NCBI GenBank assembly: GCA_019925795.1 | Contig: CM034307.1 | Span: 32,823,201-32,887,200, forward strand | Origin: Dendrobium chrysotoxum | Lineage: Eukaryota; Streptophyta; Magnoliopsida; Asparagales; Orchidaceae | Reading direction: 5' to 3' | Length of the DNA stretch: 64,000 nucleotides | Part shown: piece by piece, positions 32,471-44,610 of the stretch | How the letters are laid out: every line of letters begins with the position of its first letter | Position numbering within the stretch: the stretch's first letter is position 1 | Translations under genes and position numbers: made by a program | Notes under the pieces: model-generated | Database searches by the model: none | The model's input: only the letters and a program-made list of their open reading frames with translations | What the model was told of the DNA's origin: nothing

Positions 32471-34950
32471 TTTCTGTTTGTGTTATATTAGTATTGTGGA
32501 ATACAAGATAAACACAATCATCCAAATAGGAGAGGTGCAAAATACATGTTTTTACACACTAAAAGGACAACTAATTTAAGATTAAAACATAAATTAAACT
32601 TATTTCAATAGTTTGCTCATTCCTTATGCAACAAATGAATGCGAGCTTGTAACTGACTTTGCGTCGAGTAGCATAAAGTGTAGTATTGAAATTGTTGTGG
32701 CAGTTCTAGACATTCTCTACTAGAGAAAAAAATTCTTTCTTTTACATTTTGATGAACTTTGCATGATCATGTCAAAAAGATTTAACATGAAACCATTGTC
32801 CCTTTTCTACTTGTGATGTATTATAACTTGGGCATTTTCTTTTGCACATTCTATACAACTTTATAATAAAAGTTCTAACTTCTCACAAACAAGTTTATGG
32901 TATCTCATTTGTAGGAAATGAAACTCAACAATATATTTGTCTTTCATTAGAAATCTATCTTGCACATGTTTCCATCCAACCCCTATAAGAAACACTCCAC
33001 CATTGTAACTGTCACAACCCAACCTAATAGGACCTGATATCACACAGCTCATACTATGTTAGATTATGATAATATTGACCCCAAGATCTGTTTGGAGAAG
33101 TACTAAAATAAAACTTTTAATATATACTACACAGATCCACTATTGAATACAATATAAAGTGAAAGTATACTGAATCTCAACATGATTTTCTATATATTAT
33201 TCGAAAATATATAATTTGAAGGCTATCTAAAACAATGCTTGGCAACAGAGAGAATAACAAAATAAAAGCCAAGCCTATAAAAATTAAAACTAACCAAAAT
33301 ATACCTACAACACATATTGGAGCATATTATCCAAACTACTCAGCTCGTTCCTTACCCTTCCTCGGGCCAAAAAGTAAAAGCAAAAAATGAATGAGCTAAC
33401 ACGGCTCAGTAGGCTATCGCAGCCTGAAAATGAAATTAATAATTAAAACTAAAAACTAGAATCATATGCTGACATTGTATATAATTAAATAAATACTGAA
33501 ATTAACTAAATTATAAACAAATACTTCATAATGATTATCAAAAGAGCTCTTAAGCCAAAAATTTCATACATCTTCATTAAAAAAATCTCACCCGACACCC
33601 ACAAGTAGTGACATAATAGAATCCAAACTTTGTCTCCCACTAGCGCTGGCATAACAACAATTTAGTAACAGAAACCCACCTCAGTCATTGTTTTCTTACT
33701 TTTATTGAAAAGTGCAAAGCTTTTATATTTATATTTTCTTCAAAAAAAATTTGAATATAAACTGTTTAAATTTCATTTAGTTTTGTAGTCGAACTCATCA
33801 TTATGATCGATGTATCATCTTGGATGGTGAAAATATCATTCCCTAATTAATTCATATTACAAAACTATAAGTTTTTTTCCTGACTACTATAATCAAATTT
33901 TGGAGAGAATTATACATGATCCTTGAGAATCAAAATCACATTCAATCATATATTTGACTATGGTAGATGAAATATTTTATCATCAATTATTGTAGTCAGA
34001 TCATCATAGGGAACTAGATATGGCCCCAAAAGGTCAAAATAACGTTCAAATACATATCTAACTACAATAATCTAGATTCATTTATCATTAATTTCATATT
34101 TAAGCATATTGTTATTAAATGTTATATTTCCCCAAAGAGGGAGAATATTACCTATTATCAATCATTTGAATATGATGATAATGATCATCCTTGATTTTAA
34201 TTTTCCCAGAGAGGATGATTTTCCCCCCACTCAATTTTGGAGCTAAATAGAAACGTGTTTGATAATTTCTAGGATCTTAAATCTCTTACGAAGGTAAGTC
34301 TTATAAGTTAATTACATCGTATGAAATTTTAGGCTTCCTACGAATACTTAATTAGAATAATAATAAAAGTTTTATTTTGAATTCTCAAGGAGTGATATGA
34401 AAGGTGAAATGTTGGAGTTTCAAATGGGATTGGGCCAATTTTGAGCATTTATTTTTGAGTCCAAAGAATGAGAAGTAGGATGCATTTAGGGATTTAAAAT
34501 AATTTAGAAACCTCATTCTATCCTAAGTGTTAGTCTTTACATTTTGATTTAGAGAGAATTTTAATTTGAGTTATCATTTCGTTAAAGTAATAGGATTAGA
34601 TTCCCGAAATTAGGGACTTATGATTTTGGGTCCGCTCCGGATCCAAAATCTAATTTGGGAACTAAATAATAGTAACCAGACTCTAGTTACTAACATATAT
34701 ATCTAGACCTACTTTAACCTGGATTGGAGTGCCAGCTAAACCACTTAGTCACTTTAAAACTATATATCAGGTTATTATGATAGATGGGAAGGCTATTATT
34801 TAAGTATTGAGAAATTGGATTCGACATTTAGAGAAAGTCCTAATTGGCCCATTTACCTATGTATTGTTGGATTTATGCTCTATGTAATTAAATTTTATTT
34901 TTATAATTGGTTTCTAATTAATATAATGCATGCTGATTGACTCTTAATGT
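32470..34950. repeat. Non-coding terminal block, copy 2
   Basis: Homologous to 17961-20399, containing GTCACAACCCAACC at about 33009 and the same GATTAGATTCCCGAAATTAG and GGGTCCG landmarks near 34588-34632. No gene called. Confidence 0.35.
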
Positions 34951-36581
34951 AGAAATCATATATGATAAGCTTTAAAAATTTTTGGCATTAAAAATAATTT
35001 TTTTCGAGAGATGCATAACATCCCCTAGACAAAAAGGCACCCTAATAGGTCAAGTGGTCGGCCATGACCCACAGGTAGGTGCCTAGTAAGGAAGAAAAAG
35101 TAAAATATGAATGCATGAGAACTCCCAGGCGTTCTTGGGCTCACTTCTTATATAGCACTTATCTTTCTATGTAAGCATAAATTTTTTTTTAGTTATGAGT
35201 ATAAGAATTTTTAAGTTATCCTTAAGAGCCTAAATGCATTTTCCACGCTAAAATAAATCGGTCATGTAAGAAAGAAACCTAGAAAAAAGGTAATTTCTAG
35301 TGCGTAATAAATTTAAACACATTATCAAATCATATATAACTAAATCAATGTAAAGGACATATGGACAACAACACTTAATTACAACCCATGGTCTGTAGAA
35401 ATTAAAAGTGAACGGGTACCACTAACAACAACTCAAATTTGAATCCTACAAAATGATGCAAGTCTTTTTAAAATGGGATATATGTTTTTGTCTTCATTTC
35501 TTTTGTTCTTTAAATTGTGCTCCTTAGATCCATATTATCCAGATATCCAAACAAAAGAACTCCTCCCCGAACAGATATGTTTTTTTCTCTTTGGATCTTA
35601 AGTTCATCCTAATTTTGCTCTCCAAAAGGTAGGAACTCTCCTGGCCCCCAAATGCGTGTTTCCTCCCTTTTTGGATTCTAAATTGAATGTTACATTTCCC
35701 ATTTTAAATCTACTTGCAAAACTTTTGAATTTATCATACATATCAAAAAATTTAAAATGACTCTATACAACCTATATGCTATCCTAAGCTGTTTATATAA
35801 AATCATCAAAAATCTCAAGCAGTCATATTCATTTCATTGTTCACATCTGAGCCAGACATAATTACTTGGTTATGCTCTTTTATTTTTAGGGGGATTAACA
35901 TATTTAGCACCTGCAAAAAATTTGGTTAGTGAAAATTTAATTATCCCCCTTTTTATATCCATGCATGAGCATAAGCACCTGTAGAAAACTCTGTTAACAT
36001 CTAGATCATCCAAACCTAGGCGAAGTCTGGCGCCCATCATATTATATCATAGATAATCACAATAGATATATCACATCAAGGTTTCACAAAACACATCAAA
36101 CTATAATTACCAGCATATAATAAAATCCATGTAAAATCCATAAAAACTCCACTTGACACAAAAAGAAAGTATGAAGGAACAACAACATAGCCTAAAACAA
36201 GAGTTGGTTGTCCTAATAAGCCATTTATAGTGTGTACATCATGCTGTGTGGTTTGGATGTATCCTAAGTGGGTTACTGTTTCAATACTTGATTGGTTGTT
36301 TTAATAGATCTAAGTCCTCTACTTAGATCTTTATTGGTGCTTATTTTTGCTGTTGGTTTGTTCTTGTCCCTATTGGTGCTTTCAGTCTTGGTGTTGGGGT
36401 TTGTCTTCTCTGGTAGTCTCCTTAGCTTTGGTTAGTCTAGGTGGGGGTTTTTTATTTTTCTATGGGGTTGGGCTCTATACTCTGGTGACATGGGTTTGAT
36501 TATTTTTTTGTGATAGTGTTGGCGGTTATTTCTTAGGTTGGTTATTCGGGCCCATTCTTGTGTTGGTTTGGTGGCATGGTT
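34951..36581. repeat. Non-coding block A and LTR1 left flank, copy 3
   Basis: Homologous to 1-1668 and 20400-22030, ending in TGGTT (36577-36581) before LTR1. No frame is conserved in the other copies. Confidence 0.45.
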
Positions 36582-38776
36582 TGTTAAACCCATGAGCCCC
36601 ATTGCATATAAAAGATATTTTGATGATAATAAACAAATGATTGGAGGGTACTAATGTTTGATATTTAAGTTTGTCAATAAATCATAAAGGATAATCTAGT
36701 AATCAAAGCAACTATTGTCAAGTCAGTTTGGAACTGAGGCTGGGTGGTTTTCCTTTACTATGGTACAATAATTAAAATTTATATAGCTTGAATAAAAGAA
36801 CTAAAATAAATTATTGTGATAAGTTCATAGCTTTTCTAAATTATTGATCATAACTATCTCATGCATAATCAAAACTTTGGTCATATTTGGAAAGTTTACT
36901 ATCTTGCATTTCAAAACTTCACAACTTGCGCTAATTTTGTTTTGTTTATTTAAGCCATCAAATAATGTTCTAAAATACATTTAATCATCTCTATACTATC
37001 AATTGTAGCCTTTTATCTCAAATGACAATCCAATTATCCAAATTATTCATTTTCTCTTTCCTTCTACTATTCATGTTATTTCTATCTTGTCATAACACAC
37101 ATTGTTATGCTTGAATATCATGAGGCCAAAATTTTCTTCATTACCTAAAACTAATCAAAATATTTATATTAAGTTAATGATACACTTGTGAATAATGTTG
37201 GAGCACTTCTTGCAAGTTAAAATATTTTTAATCCTACATTATTAAAAGATTAGATAATTATTTTATTAATGTAACTAGCCTTTAAAGTCATAATTTATTT
37301 ATGGTCAAATTAATTTTGAAAATTCTAGATATATTAAGAATTATTTAATGGTTTAATCACTCATTAAAAATTCATGAAGTTTTAGTTTTATTTTCAAAAC
37401 TAAACTCCCTCCAAAATAACTTTCCTTAAATAAAATCTCTATTTTTGTTAAGTTTTGACCTCTCATCCTTAACAGAATTTTTAAATTTTTTTTTTCAAAT
37501 TTAGTGTTGGAATACCTTCCTAATCAAATCGTCTAGTTGACCACAAAATATCCTGGATTAATTAGATTGATATCATGATCAAATCTTTCCTAACTCTGAT
37601 TCAAAATTCATGAAAATCGCTTGTCCAAAATTGCCATGTGCTCTAAATTATTTAATCCTCATAACCTTGAATCATTAACTAAATAATTCACCTCTTGGAT
37701 TGATGATGTGACAATCACATAAAATAGTTAATTTTTCATCATGCCTTAGACAAAATCCTCTTGCATGAATCCAAACCAAATGCATTGCCAAATCAGCTCC
37801 CATGGCCAATATTAACATAATATCTTTCCTATATTCTATAGATTTGTGAAGGCTAATCTATTGTATTCCAAAATTTATTATTATTTCAAATTATTGCCTA
37901 ATTAATGTCCCTTCAATTCCCTCATGACTTGGTCAAAATTCTATCAATAAATAATGGGGTTTGCTATGTGTGTGCCAGCTCCTAACCACATTAAAACTTT
38001 GCCAGAATTTTGTCTTTCATGCTAAATTATCTCCACCAACCTTTCTTGTCTAGATTTTCATTAATTCTTGTGCTCATAATCAAGCCAAAGAGTGTCCACA
38101 TTAATCACCTTCATCTTTCGTTCAAAGGAGATATGTCTTTGGTGAGTTTGTTCCAAGTGGTGAATTATTTTTTCAAATCTAGTTTGAAAGTTTTTTTTTT
38201 AAATAAAAAATTTCATTATTTCATTTTGTGATTCATTCCATATATAACAACGTTACATATCCATAACATCTACATTCAACTTTGTGATTGTGATTAATTA
38301 AAATTAAATTTTTTGTGAGCTAGTCTATTTGTGTTGTTGGTTGATTTTGTAAAATGAGGGATAAAATATTTTAAAATTGAGAGCTAAGGTTAGGTTGTAT
38401 TTTTTTTTTATTTTGTTCTTTGGTTTATGATCTTATAATGATTTTTTTGGGGGTTGTACTTGCCTGGTGTAGGAAAGTACAATGTTTCGGAGTAGTGCTT
38501 ACCTAGTGTAGGAAAGCACGGAAGTTGGTGTAAGCTTGAATTGCTTAGTTATTTCCTAGTTGTGGGTTGCCAAGTGTGGCCGTAGGCTAAGTTTTGCATT
38601 TTGGCCGAATCACGTAAACAAGTTGCTTTTGTCCTTATTTATCTTTATTACACTTTACTTTATTGCTGGGTTGCTTTCTCTATTCATAAAATAATTAATA
38701 ATAATTTACAAATAAGTCTTTTTATAAAAGAAAATATTAAATTTTTAATTGATAAAATTTTTTGAAGCCATCCAAT
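36582..38776 (+). mobile_element. Solo LTR1, copy 3 (3' end deleted)
   Basis: Same LTR as at 22031, opening TGTTAAACC after TGGTT (36577-36581). It is cut at the same 3' position as copies 1 and 4 (AAGCCATCCAATT joined to TGCTGGAGGC). The paired hairpins are well kept at 38455-38519. Confidence 0.75.
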
Positions 38777-39150
38777 TTGCTGGAGGCTTTATATCGACTT
38801 TGGGCTACAATTTTTTCTATTCACCTTTTACGTACATTTTTATTGTTCTTTCCCTGTTTAATTTTGCCTCTATTTTGGCCTTACAGTTGCCTGTCCATGT
38901 GTTGGAAGCTGCTTATTTGTTGGCTTTTGGTGCTTCATTCAATATCTGGATTGGGTTCCTCTTCTAAGGGCTGGCTTCTTGCCTCCCTATTTTTTTTTCT
39001 CTTGATAATTGTAATAGATAGGATCATAGGTTCATTGGAATTTGCTTCAAATGTTGTACTTTTGGAGAGCACTTGACCCTTTAAGGTCTTATACCTTTTT
39101 TCATTAATTAATGCATAGGCCCCTATATAGGTTTTAACCAATTTTATAAG

Positions 39151-39429
39151 ATGGTGATGAGACCTACAATGCTTTATGGTACAAAAAGTTGGCCAGTAAA
39201 AGAGAAGCATAATATTAAGTTAAGAATTGCTGAGATGAGGATGCTTAGGTGGATGAGTGGCTTTAATCTTAGAGACATGATATAAAATGAGCATATACAT
39301 GAAAATGTTGGAGTAGCTCTAGTGGAACATAAGAATAGAGGGAGTCATCTTAGATGGTTTGGTCACATAAAAAGATGACATTTTGATGAATCGTTTGGGA
39401 AAAATAGATGTATTAGTGTGTTTCACTAA
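39151..39429 (+). pseudogene. RTE-type LINE reverse transcriptase fragment (copy 3)
   Basis: Collinear with 4211-4525. The first break is a TAA at the position where copy 1 reads CGA in the RDMIRN motif, a C-to-T change at a CpG. Upstream of it the frame is open. Confidence 0.75.
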
Positions 39430-39594
39430 TTCACATACACTATTCTATTGCCCAATATACAATGAGTGCATGATGGAGGCGCACAAACTATCCATACAAA
39501 CTCCTAAAATCATCACTATTTTACAAATTATTTAATTTTTTTTAATTGATACTTCATTTGTTTGTAGGAATTTATAGTCCAATTGTGTTATGGA

Positions 39595-39960
39595 TATTTG
39601 AAAGTATAGATGTTAGATGTATGATCGAATGTTGCCTGGACATAAGATATTAACAGATGAATTTTTTTAATGGAGTGTATTATATCATTCAGGTAGGTTT
39701 CGTTGTACATATTCCAAACACAAAAATCAAGCCTATATTACACTAGGTGAGATTACTATTGATCTATATTGTAGAGGATTCATGCCAAAATATTGGTGTT
39801 GAACTTCACATTGTTAGTATGAGCCTCATTTCGACTCTCAGTGCAGCCTGTCTATAAGTTCTTATATGGTTGAGGAAGATAGAGTTAAGACAATTGAGGA
39901 CTTGATTTATAATGCAACTGGGCCACACGTTTAATAATATATAAAAGAATCCTAGAATAA
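39595..39960 (+). pseudogene. CACTA transposase-associated domain, copy 3
   Basis: Homologous to 4697-5050 with the same landmarks (RMLPG, LTDEF-like, CRGFMPKYW, NATG) spread over two frames. The following 39960-40740 shows no recognisable coding sequence. Confidence 0.6.
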
Positions 39961-40746
39961 GGAGGTACAAAACTATTATGATTTATTATATGGTACACAA
40001 TTATCAATTTAGAATGGGTGTACTAATCACATAGAGTTATCTGTTGTTACGAAGATGATAAGCATAATAAAATAATATAATGTACCCAGAGAATACTTTA
40101 ATTAATTCTTTGGCCTACTTAAGTAAACCAACCTGATAGATAATATAATTCAAACAGATTTATATTGGACTAAAAATTAGTTTTCAAAGTTGGTTTGATA
40201 GCTATAAAAATATATTATTATGTTAATGGATACAAATTATACTCCAAGGATAAATTGTTAGAGATTATATGTCATCATATATAATGGCTAAGGTTCAAAC
40301 CAGATTCATGGTAAAAAAAAGCAGAAGGATGTGCCAGTCAATCGATTATTCTACTTACCCATCATTTATGGATTGCAACGTCTGTAAGCATCTATGAGCT
40401 CTACTGCACATATGAGATGATATAAGGAACACAGCTCATAAGTAGGCATTCTAACACATCCATCATAGAAGCCAGGAAATATTTTGACCATACACATCTT
40501 ACCCTCATCGTAGAACCAAGGAATGTAAGATTAGGTTTATGTGTAGATGATTTACTTAATTTAGTTAATCTTCATCTCCTTTCTCATGCTGGCCTGTGAT
40601 ACTCACCCCCTACAATCTTCCTCCAGAGTAGATTTTTTTTTTAATTTTTATATATTAGCATACATACAATAGTTCCTTTTCCTGTATTTAATTTATTTAT
40701 TCACTGCATTTTTATAAATATATAAATTATTGCTATTTTTTTGCAG

Positions 40747-41178
40747 ATGTCTTCTAGAGGTGATAAGCCCCATTGGCGGTCTATGAAAAATATTTCAAGC
40801 TCAAGAAGAATACCAGTGGTGGATCTAGAAATGGTAGAGGTATTGAGGGGACATCCTCTTCATAGCCTACCACTAATACCCAGCCTTGCCCCCATTTTAC
40901 CTACAGCTCCTGCAGGGAGTCCTCCATTTTATTCTGGAGACCCCCACTTTCCATCACCAGACCATACACAGAATGCCCATTTTTTCCCGTACTACCCACC
41001 ACCATCATCTCAGGGATTCCATGTTACTTATCCCTATCCACCATACATTCCGCCATTTTACTACCCACCATCCCCATCAGCCCTATGTAGCTTGACCTTC
41101 CATCCCAACTACAACTGGACCTTCCATATAGGCTGCCGAAACACCGATTATAGATGGGCACATGCTAATTCAGCCTGA
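40747..41178 (+). pseudogene. Proline/tyrosine-rich CACTA protein, N-terminal exon, copy 3
   Basis: Open frame of 143 codons beginning MSSRGDKPHWRS directly after TTTTTTGCAG, a strong splice-acceptor context. Residues 40-110 are dominated by Pro, Tyr, Phe and His. The end contains CSLTFHPNYNWTFHIGCRN and stops at 41176-41178. Between copies 1 and 3 many differences are codon substitutions without frameshift, which suggests that the exon was once translated. It lies between the transposase-associated domain and the Transposase_24-like segment, so it is probably the first coding exon of the second CACTA protein. Function unknown. Confidence 0.55.
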
Positions 41179-41459
41179 GGGTGACATGTACATAAATATA
41201 TATAATTTATATTACACATACATTTAGGAAATAATATTCCTCAATGAAATAATTTGAGCAGGTTTTATCTATCAAAGTAATTAATGTACAAGATAGGAGA
41301 TATCATATGAAGCAGGTTTGATTCTCCATATGCTCTTGGAAGAAAATCCTAAAGAAAGTGCGTGACATGTGATTCAAGGAGTTTGAGATTAGTAATTTGT
41401 AATATAACATCTTTTCATAATTTATTACACTAATAATGAATAAATTTTGCCTAAGCATG

Positions 41460-42290
41460 GTACTCGTATCATAATAAATTTTGAGAAACGTGAAGCAGCT
41501 CATCTAAAAGACATATTCACTCATATTAGAAGGATAGGTGAGTGACCACATTGGATTGGAGAGGGTTTATGGGTAGAGCTCAATAGTGCTTCTAACATCG
41601 GGGGCATAGGTAGCTCCTTCAGTACTGAGAGCTCAGTTCCACACACTGGCATAGATGACAATTGAAAAGAATTTTAATATATTTTAATAATTTCTTTGTT
41701 TATGCATTCTAATCTAAGTATATTATAGAAGTAGATGCTTGAAAGAGAACACACTACAATTGAGTTCCCCAAGATGACCAACAGTGGGAGGATGAGTCTA
41801 GGAGGGCATATGTAAGTATATAAAGATATGATACTTACAAAATTTTTATAAGTGATGACTATACGATGATTAATCTAATGTTATATTTTTTAGGATGAGT
41901 ATATAAGGCTTTGAGAGAGCCAAGCTGTAGTAGGTGAGGGTTCCTCTGGGGAATCTTTAGATGTTTCTTACTATCGCACTTAGTCGCAAGTGGTCGGTGG
42001 ACTGCAGAAGGAACAGGTTTATGAATTAGGCTTGCAAGCCTATGCATATGAGGGATAATCTCTTCTACTACCGCTACTCCATAGGCAGCCAAGAGGGTTT
42101 ATATTGGCAACATGTGGCTAACTTGACAGCAAAGTTAGAAAATGTTTGAAAAACATAGGTGGACATGAACATTCAAATACTATATGAGCTTAGGAGATTG
42201 AGAAAGTAGATTGATGAAAATTAACCTACATCCGCATGGACTGAGCATGAAAGCGAGGATATAGATTCCTTCTAGCGTGTCTGTAAAAAT
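41460..42290 (+). pseudogene. Transposase_24-like CACTA protein, copy 3
   Basis: Homologous to 6365-7215. The upstream part keeps the IRRIGE and EGLWVEL-like stretch at about 41525-41580. The second part has FLTIALSRKWSVDCRRNRFM in one frame and the canonical VGG.QK.QVYELGLQAYAY order in another. Stops are present. Confidence 0.55.
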
Positions 42291-42599
42291 ATTTTTGATC
42301 CATTTTCTTTCTTTTGATGTATAATCACTTGTGAAACTTTAACAATGTTATAATAATTATAGAATTATATAGAATGTGGTTATTTATTTAAGCTATTAGA
42401 ATGTAATTATTAGATTATTATTAATTTTTATTATTGTATTTAATTATTGCTTTTAACCTATTTGAATTTATGTTGTTGGAAAGCTTAATAACAAATAGTA
42501 TGAGCTATTATTTTATTTATGCTATAGGCTTTCGTTGGAATTATGATGGAAATTCTGTCGCAAATGTTGATATGATGAGTTAGTATTGTTGTTTGTGAT

Positions 42600-44331
42600 G
42601 GAAATATTACAAATCTGGTTCCAAGCACTGTGATTTTGATGATAACAAATACTCTTGTTTCTTTACTACTGCTACTATTGCATATATATTTTGGTTTCCC
42701 TACCTACTAACCTTTCAGGTCCATAAGATCACTTGTAATGCATATCAACTCAAAGATCAGGTAAATTAGGATTGAGTCAGTCTGCAATTTTAATTTCAAT
42801 GCATCTTTTACCTTTTCTTGAGTGAAATGCACTGTGATGGATCCTGAAGCTAAGTAACCTTGCATACACAAACTCAGGGAGAGAAATTTTGTGAGTTAGA
42901 GAATTTTTTATTTTTTGATCATATCATACAGGATGATTCTAAATCGTCCAGGACAATAAGTTAAAAACATAAACCTTAATTAGGGCATCCTTGATAATTA
43001 AGTTTGTTTAACTAATCAACCTGGATGATTTATATCGTATAGGAGGATCAGTACATATTGAGATAGACAGTAGCCAATCATAATTTAGGCAAGATTTTAT
43101 AATTCAAAATTTGTTCTTATCATATAGGATGATTCATATCATCCTGGACGATTCATGATAATCATGCCTAAAATATTCCATTGATTATGAGACTAATTAT
43201 GGTTAGATTGGTCAATCATATCATATATGATGATCTACTTGGATCGTCCTGGATGATCTTTTATATTTCATAGGATGATCTCCTATCATCCAAGACAAAA
43301 TCATAATTTTCTTCTAATTGTCTAGGAGCTCATCCTAGACATCCTGAGACTGTTGCGGGATGATATGTCAATTGCCTCCCATATTAATCTAATCATCCCG
43401 GACGATCGAACAATCATACAAGATGATCTGTATAAAATACTTTTACTGATCGTACAGAACAAAGGTGATCATCCTGGCTGAAAAGGATATTTTGTAATAA
43501 TCATACAGGAAGATTGTAGGATCAACCTGGATGATCTTGATGCAAAATTTAAAATCAGGGCTTTTTTAGAAGCCTCCAATTTATGTTCTCTTAATTACTT
43601 CTTAGCAAATCTTTTGCTATTATTCTAACCTACGAGAGCTTAGAGAAGGAGAAGGAGAGTGTGGGAGGGATAGAGAGAATCTTATGAGGGAGAGTTTGTG
43701 AGGAGATTGATAAAGGTTTTTCCAAGCACAGATTTGATCTTCTTCTTCAATCTTCATCCCTGGTTTCTTGGTGGCTCCAGGGAGACATTCATCAGCATCA
43801 GATCAAGGTTCTCTAGCTACTCCAGGTGGGAGTAAAATGATTCGTGGTTCTCTACTAACTCCAGGTGAGAGTAAAAGGATTCTGGGTTCTTTGCCTACAC
43901 TAGGAGGGTGAAAATGGATTCAAGGTTCTCTGTCTCACCAAATTGATGAAAAGATTTTATAAGGGCTTCTCCACCTTGTTGTGAGAGAAAAAGGAGAGAC
44001 ACTAACTGATTAGTGCAATACCTAGAAAGGAGATTTCCGGAGAGTGGTCGTATGTCAGATTTGATCAAACAACTTTAAAACTCAGTGTGCTCTTTATTAT
44101 TATTATTTTTTATATTTTATTTATGCACTTATCTATGATTTGTTCTGTCGTTGAAATCTATATTTTTATTATCTGCTTCCGCATAAGTTGTTTGCTTCTA
44201 AAATATTCAAAAAAAGGTAAAAAGATTATTAATTTTGTTTAAGAATTCTTAAAACACCAATTCACCTCCCTCTTAGTTAGCCCTGGGGTTAGTTCTTTAG
44301 GGTTTCACAACCCTCACAAACTTTCAGAAAA
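42600..44331 (+). mobile_element. Solo LTR2 inside the CACTA element, copy 3
   Basis: LTR 42605-44326 (1722 bp) with flanks GGAAA and GAAAA. It starts TATTAC, as in copy 1, showing the same TG-to-TA decay. All three copies lie at the same CACTA position, so one insertion was duplicated with the unit. Confidence 0.85.
42920..43540 (+). repeat. Palindrome array in LTR2, copy 3
   Basis: Same array as in copies 1 and 2. Well-formed units include ATCATACAGGATGATTC near 42925 and ATCGTCCTGGATGATC near 43240. Confidence 0.7.
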
Positions 44332-44610
44332 TTTCTATCACAATGGGCGGGTGATTTGTGATGGATTTTTTGTTACAATACACGACAAATATTTTGCTGC
44401 AATTTGCGATGGAGTTTCCATCGCACATTCGTTGTATATCCATAGCAAAATATTTGTGATGGATCTGTTACATCATAAATACTTTTGCGATGCAGGTTTT
44501 AACAACAGATTCAATTCCATTACAAATCCATCGTAAACCAAGATTTGTGATAGATTTGTCTTATTTTGCAGCGAATTATTCCTCCACAAATGACTAAATT
44601 TCCTGTAGTG

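Larger units (their letters stand above)
20400..34950. repeat. Tandem composite unit, copy 2
   Basis: Same order of blocks as copy 1 but about 5.8 kb shorter. It lacks three parts of copy 1: roughly 4990-6485 (CACTA interior), 9430-11940 (CACTA tail plus the next repeat) and 14350-16460 (MITE/NEK region). It has about 490 bp of private sequence at 30446-30940. It is the only copy that keeps the complete first solo LTR with both target duplications. Confidence 0.85.
39595..44610 (+). mobile_element. CACTA transposon, copy 3, best preserved
   Basis: Same layout as copy 1, ending CCTGTAGTG at 44610; reversed it opens CACTACAGGAAATTTAG. The proline-rich exon keeps its ATG and splice-acceptor context. 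About 190 bp of private sequence lies at 41217-41408 relative to copy 1. The left terminus is again not recognisable. Confidence 0.72.

Noticed and set aside
32325..32579. Frames of Thr-His or Cys-Val repeats
   Set aside because: They are translations of the TG microsatellite.
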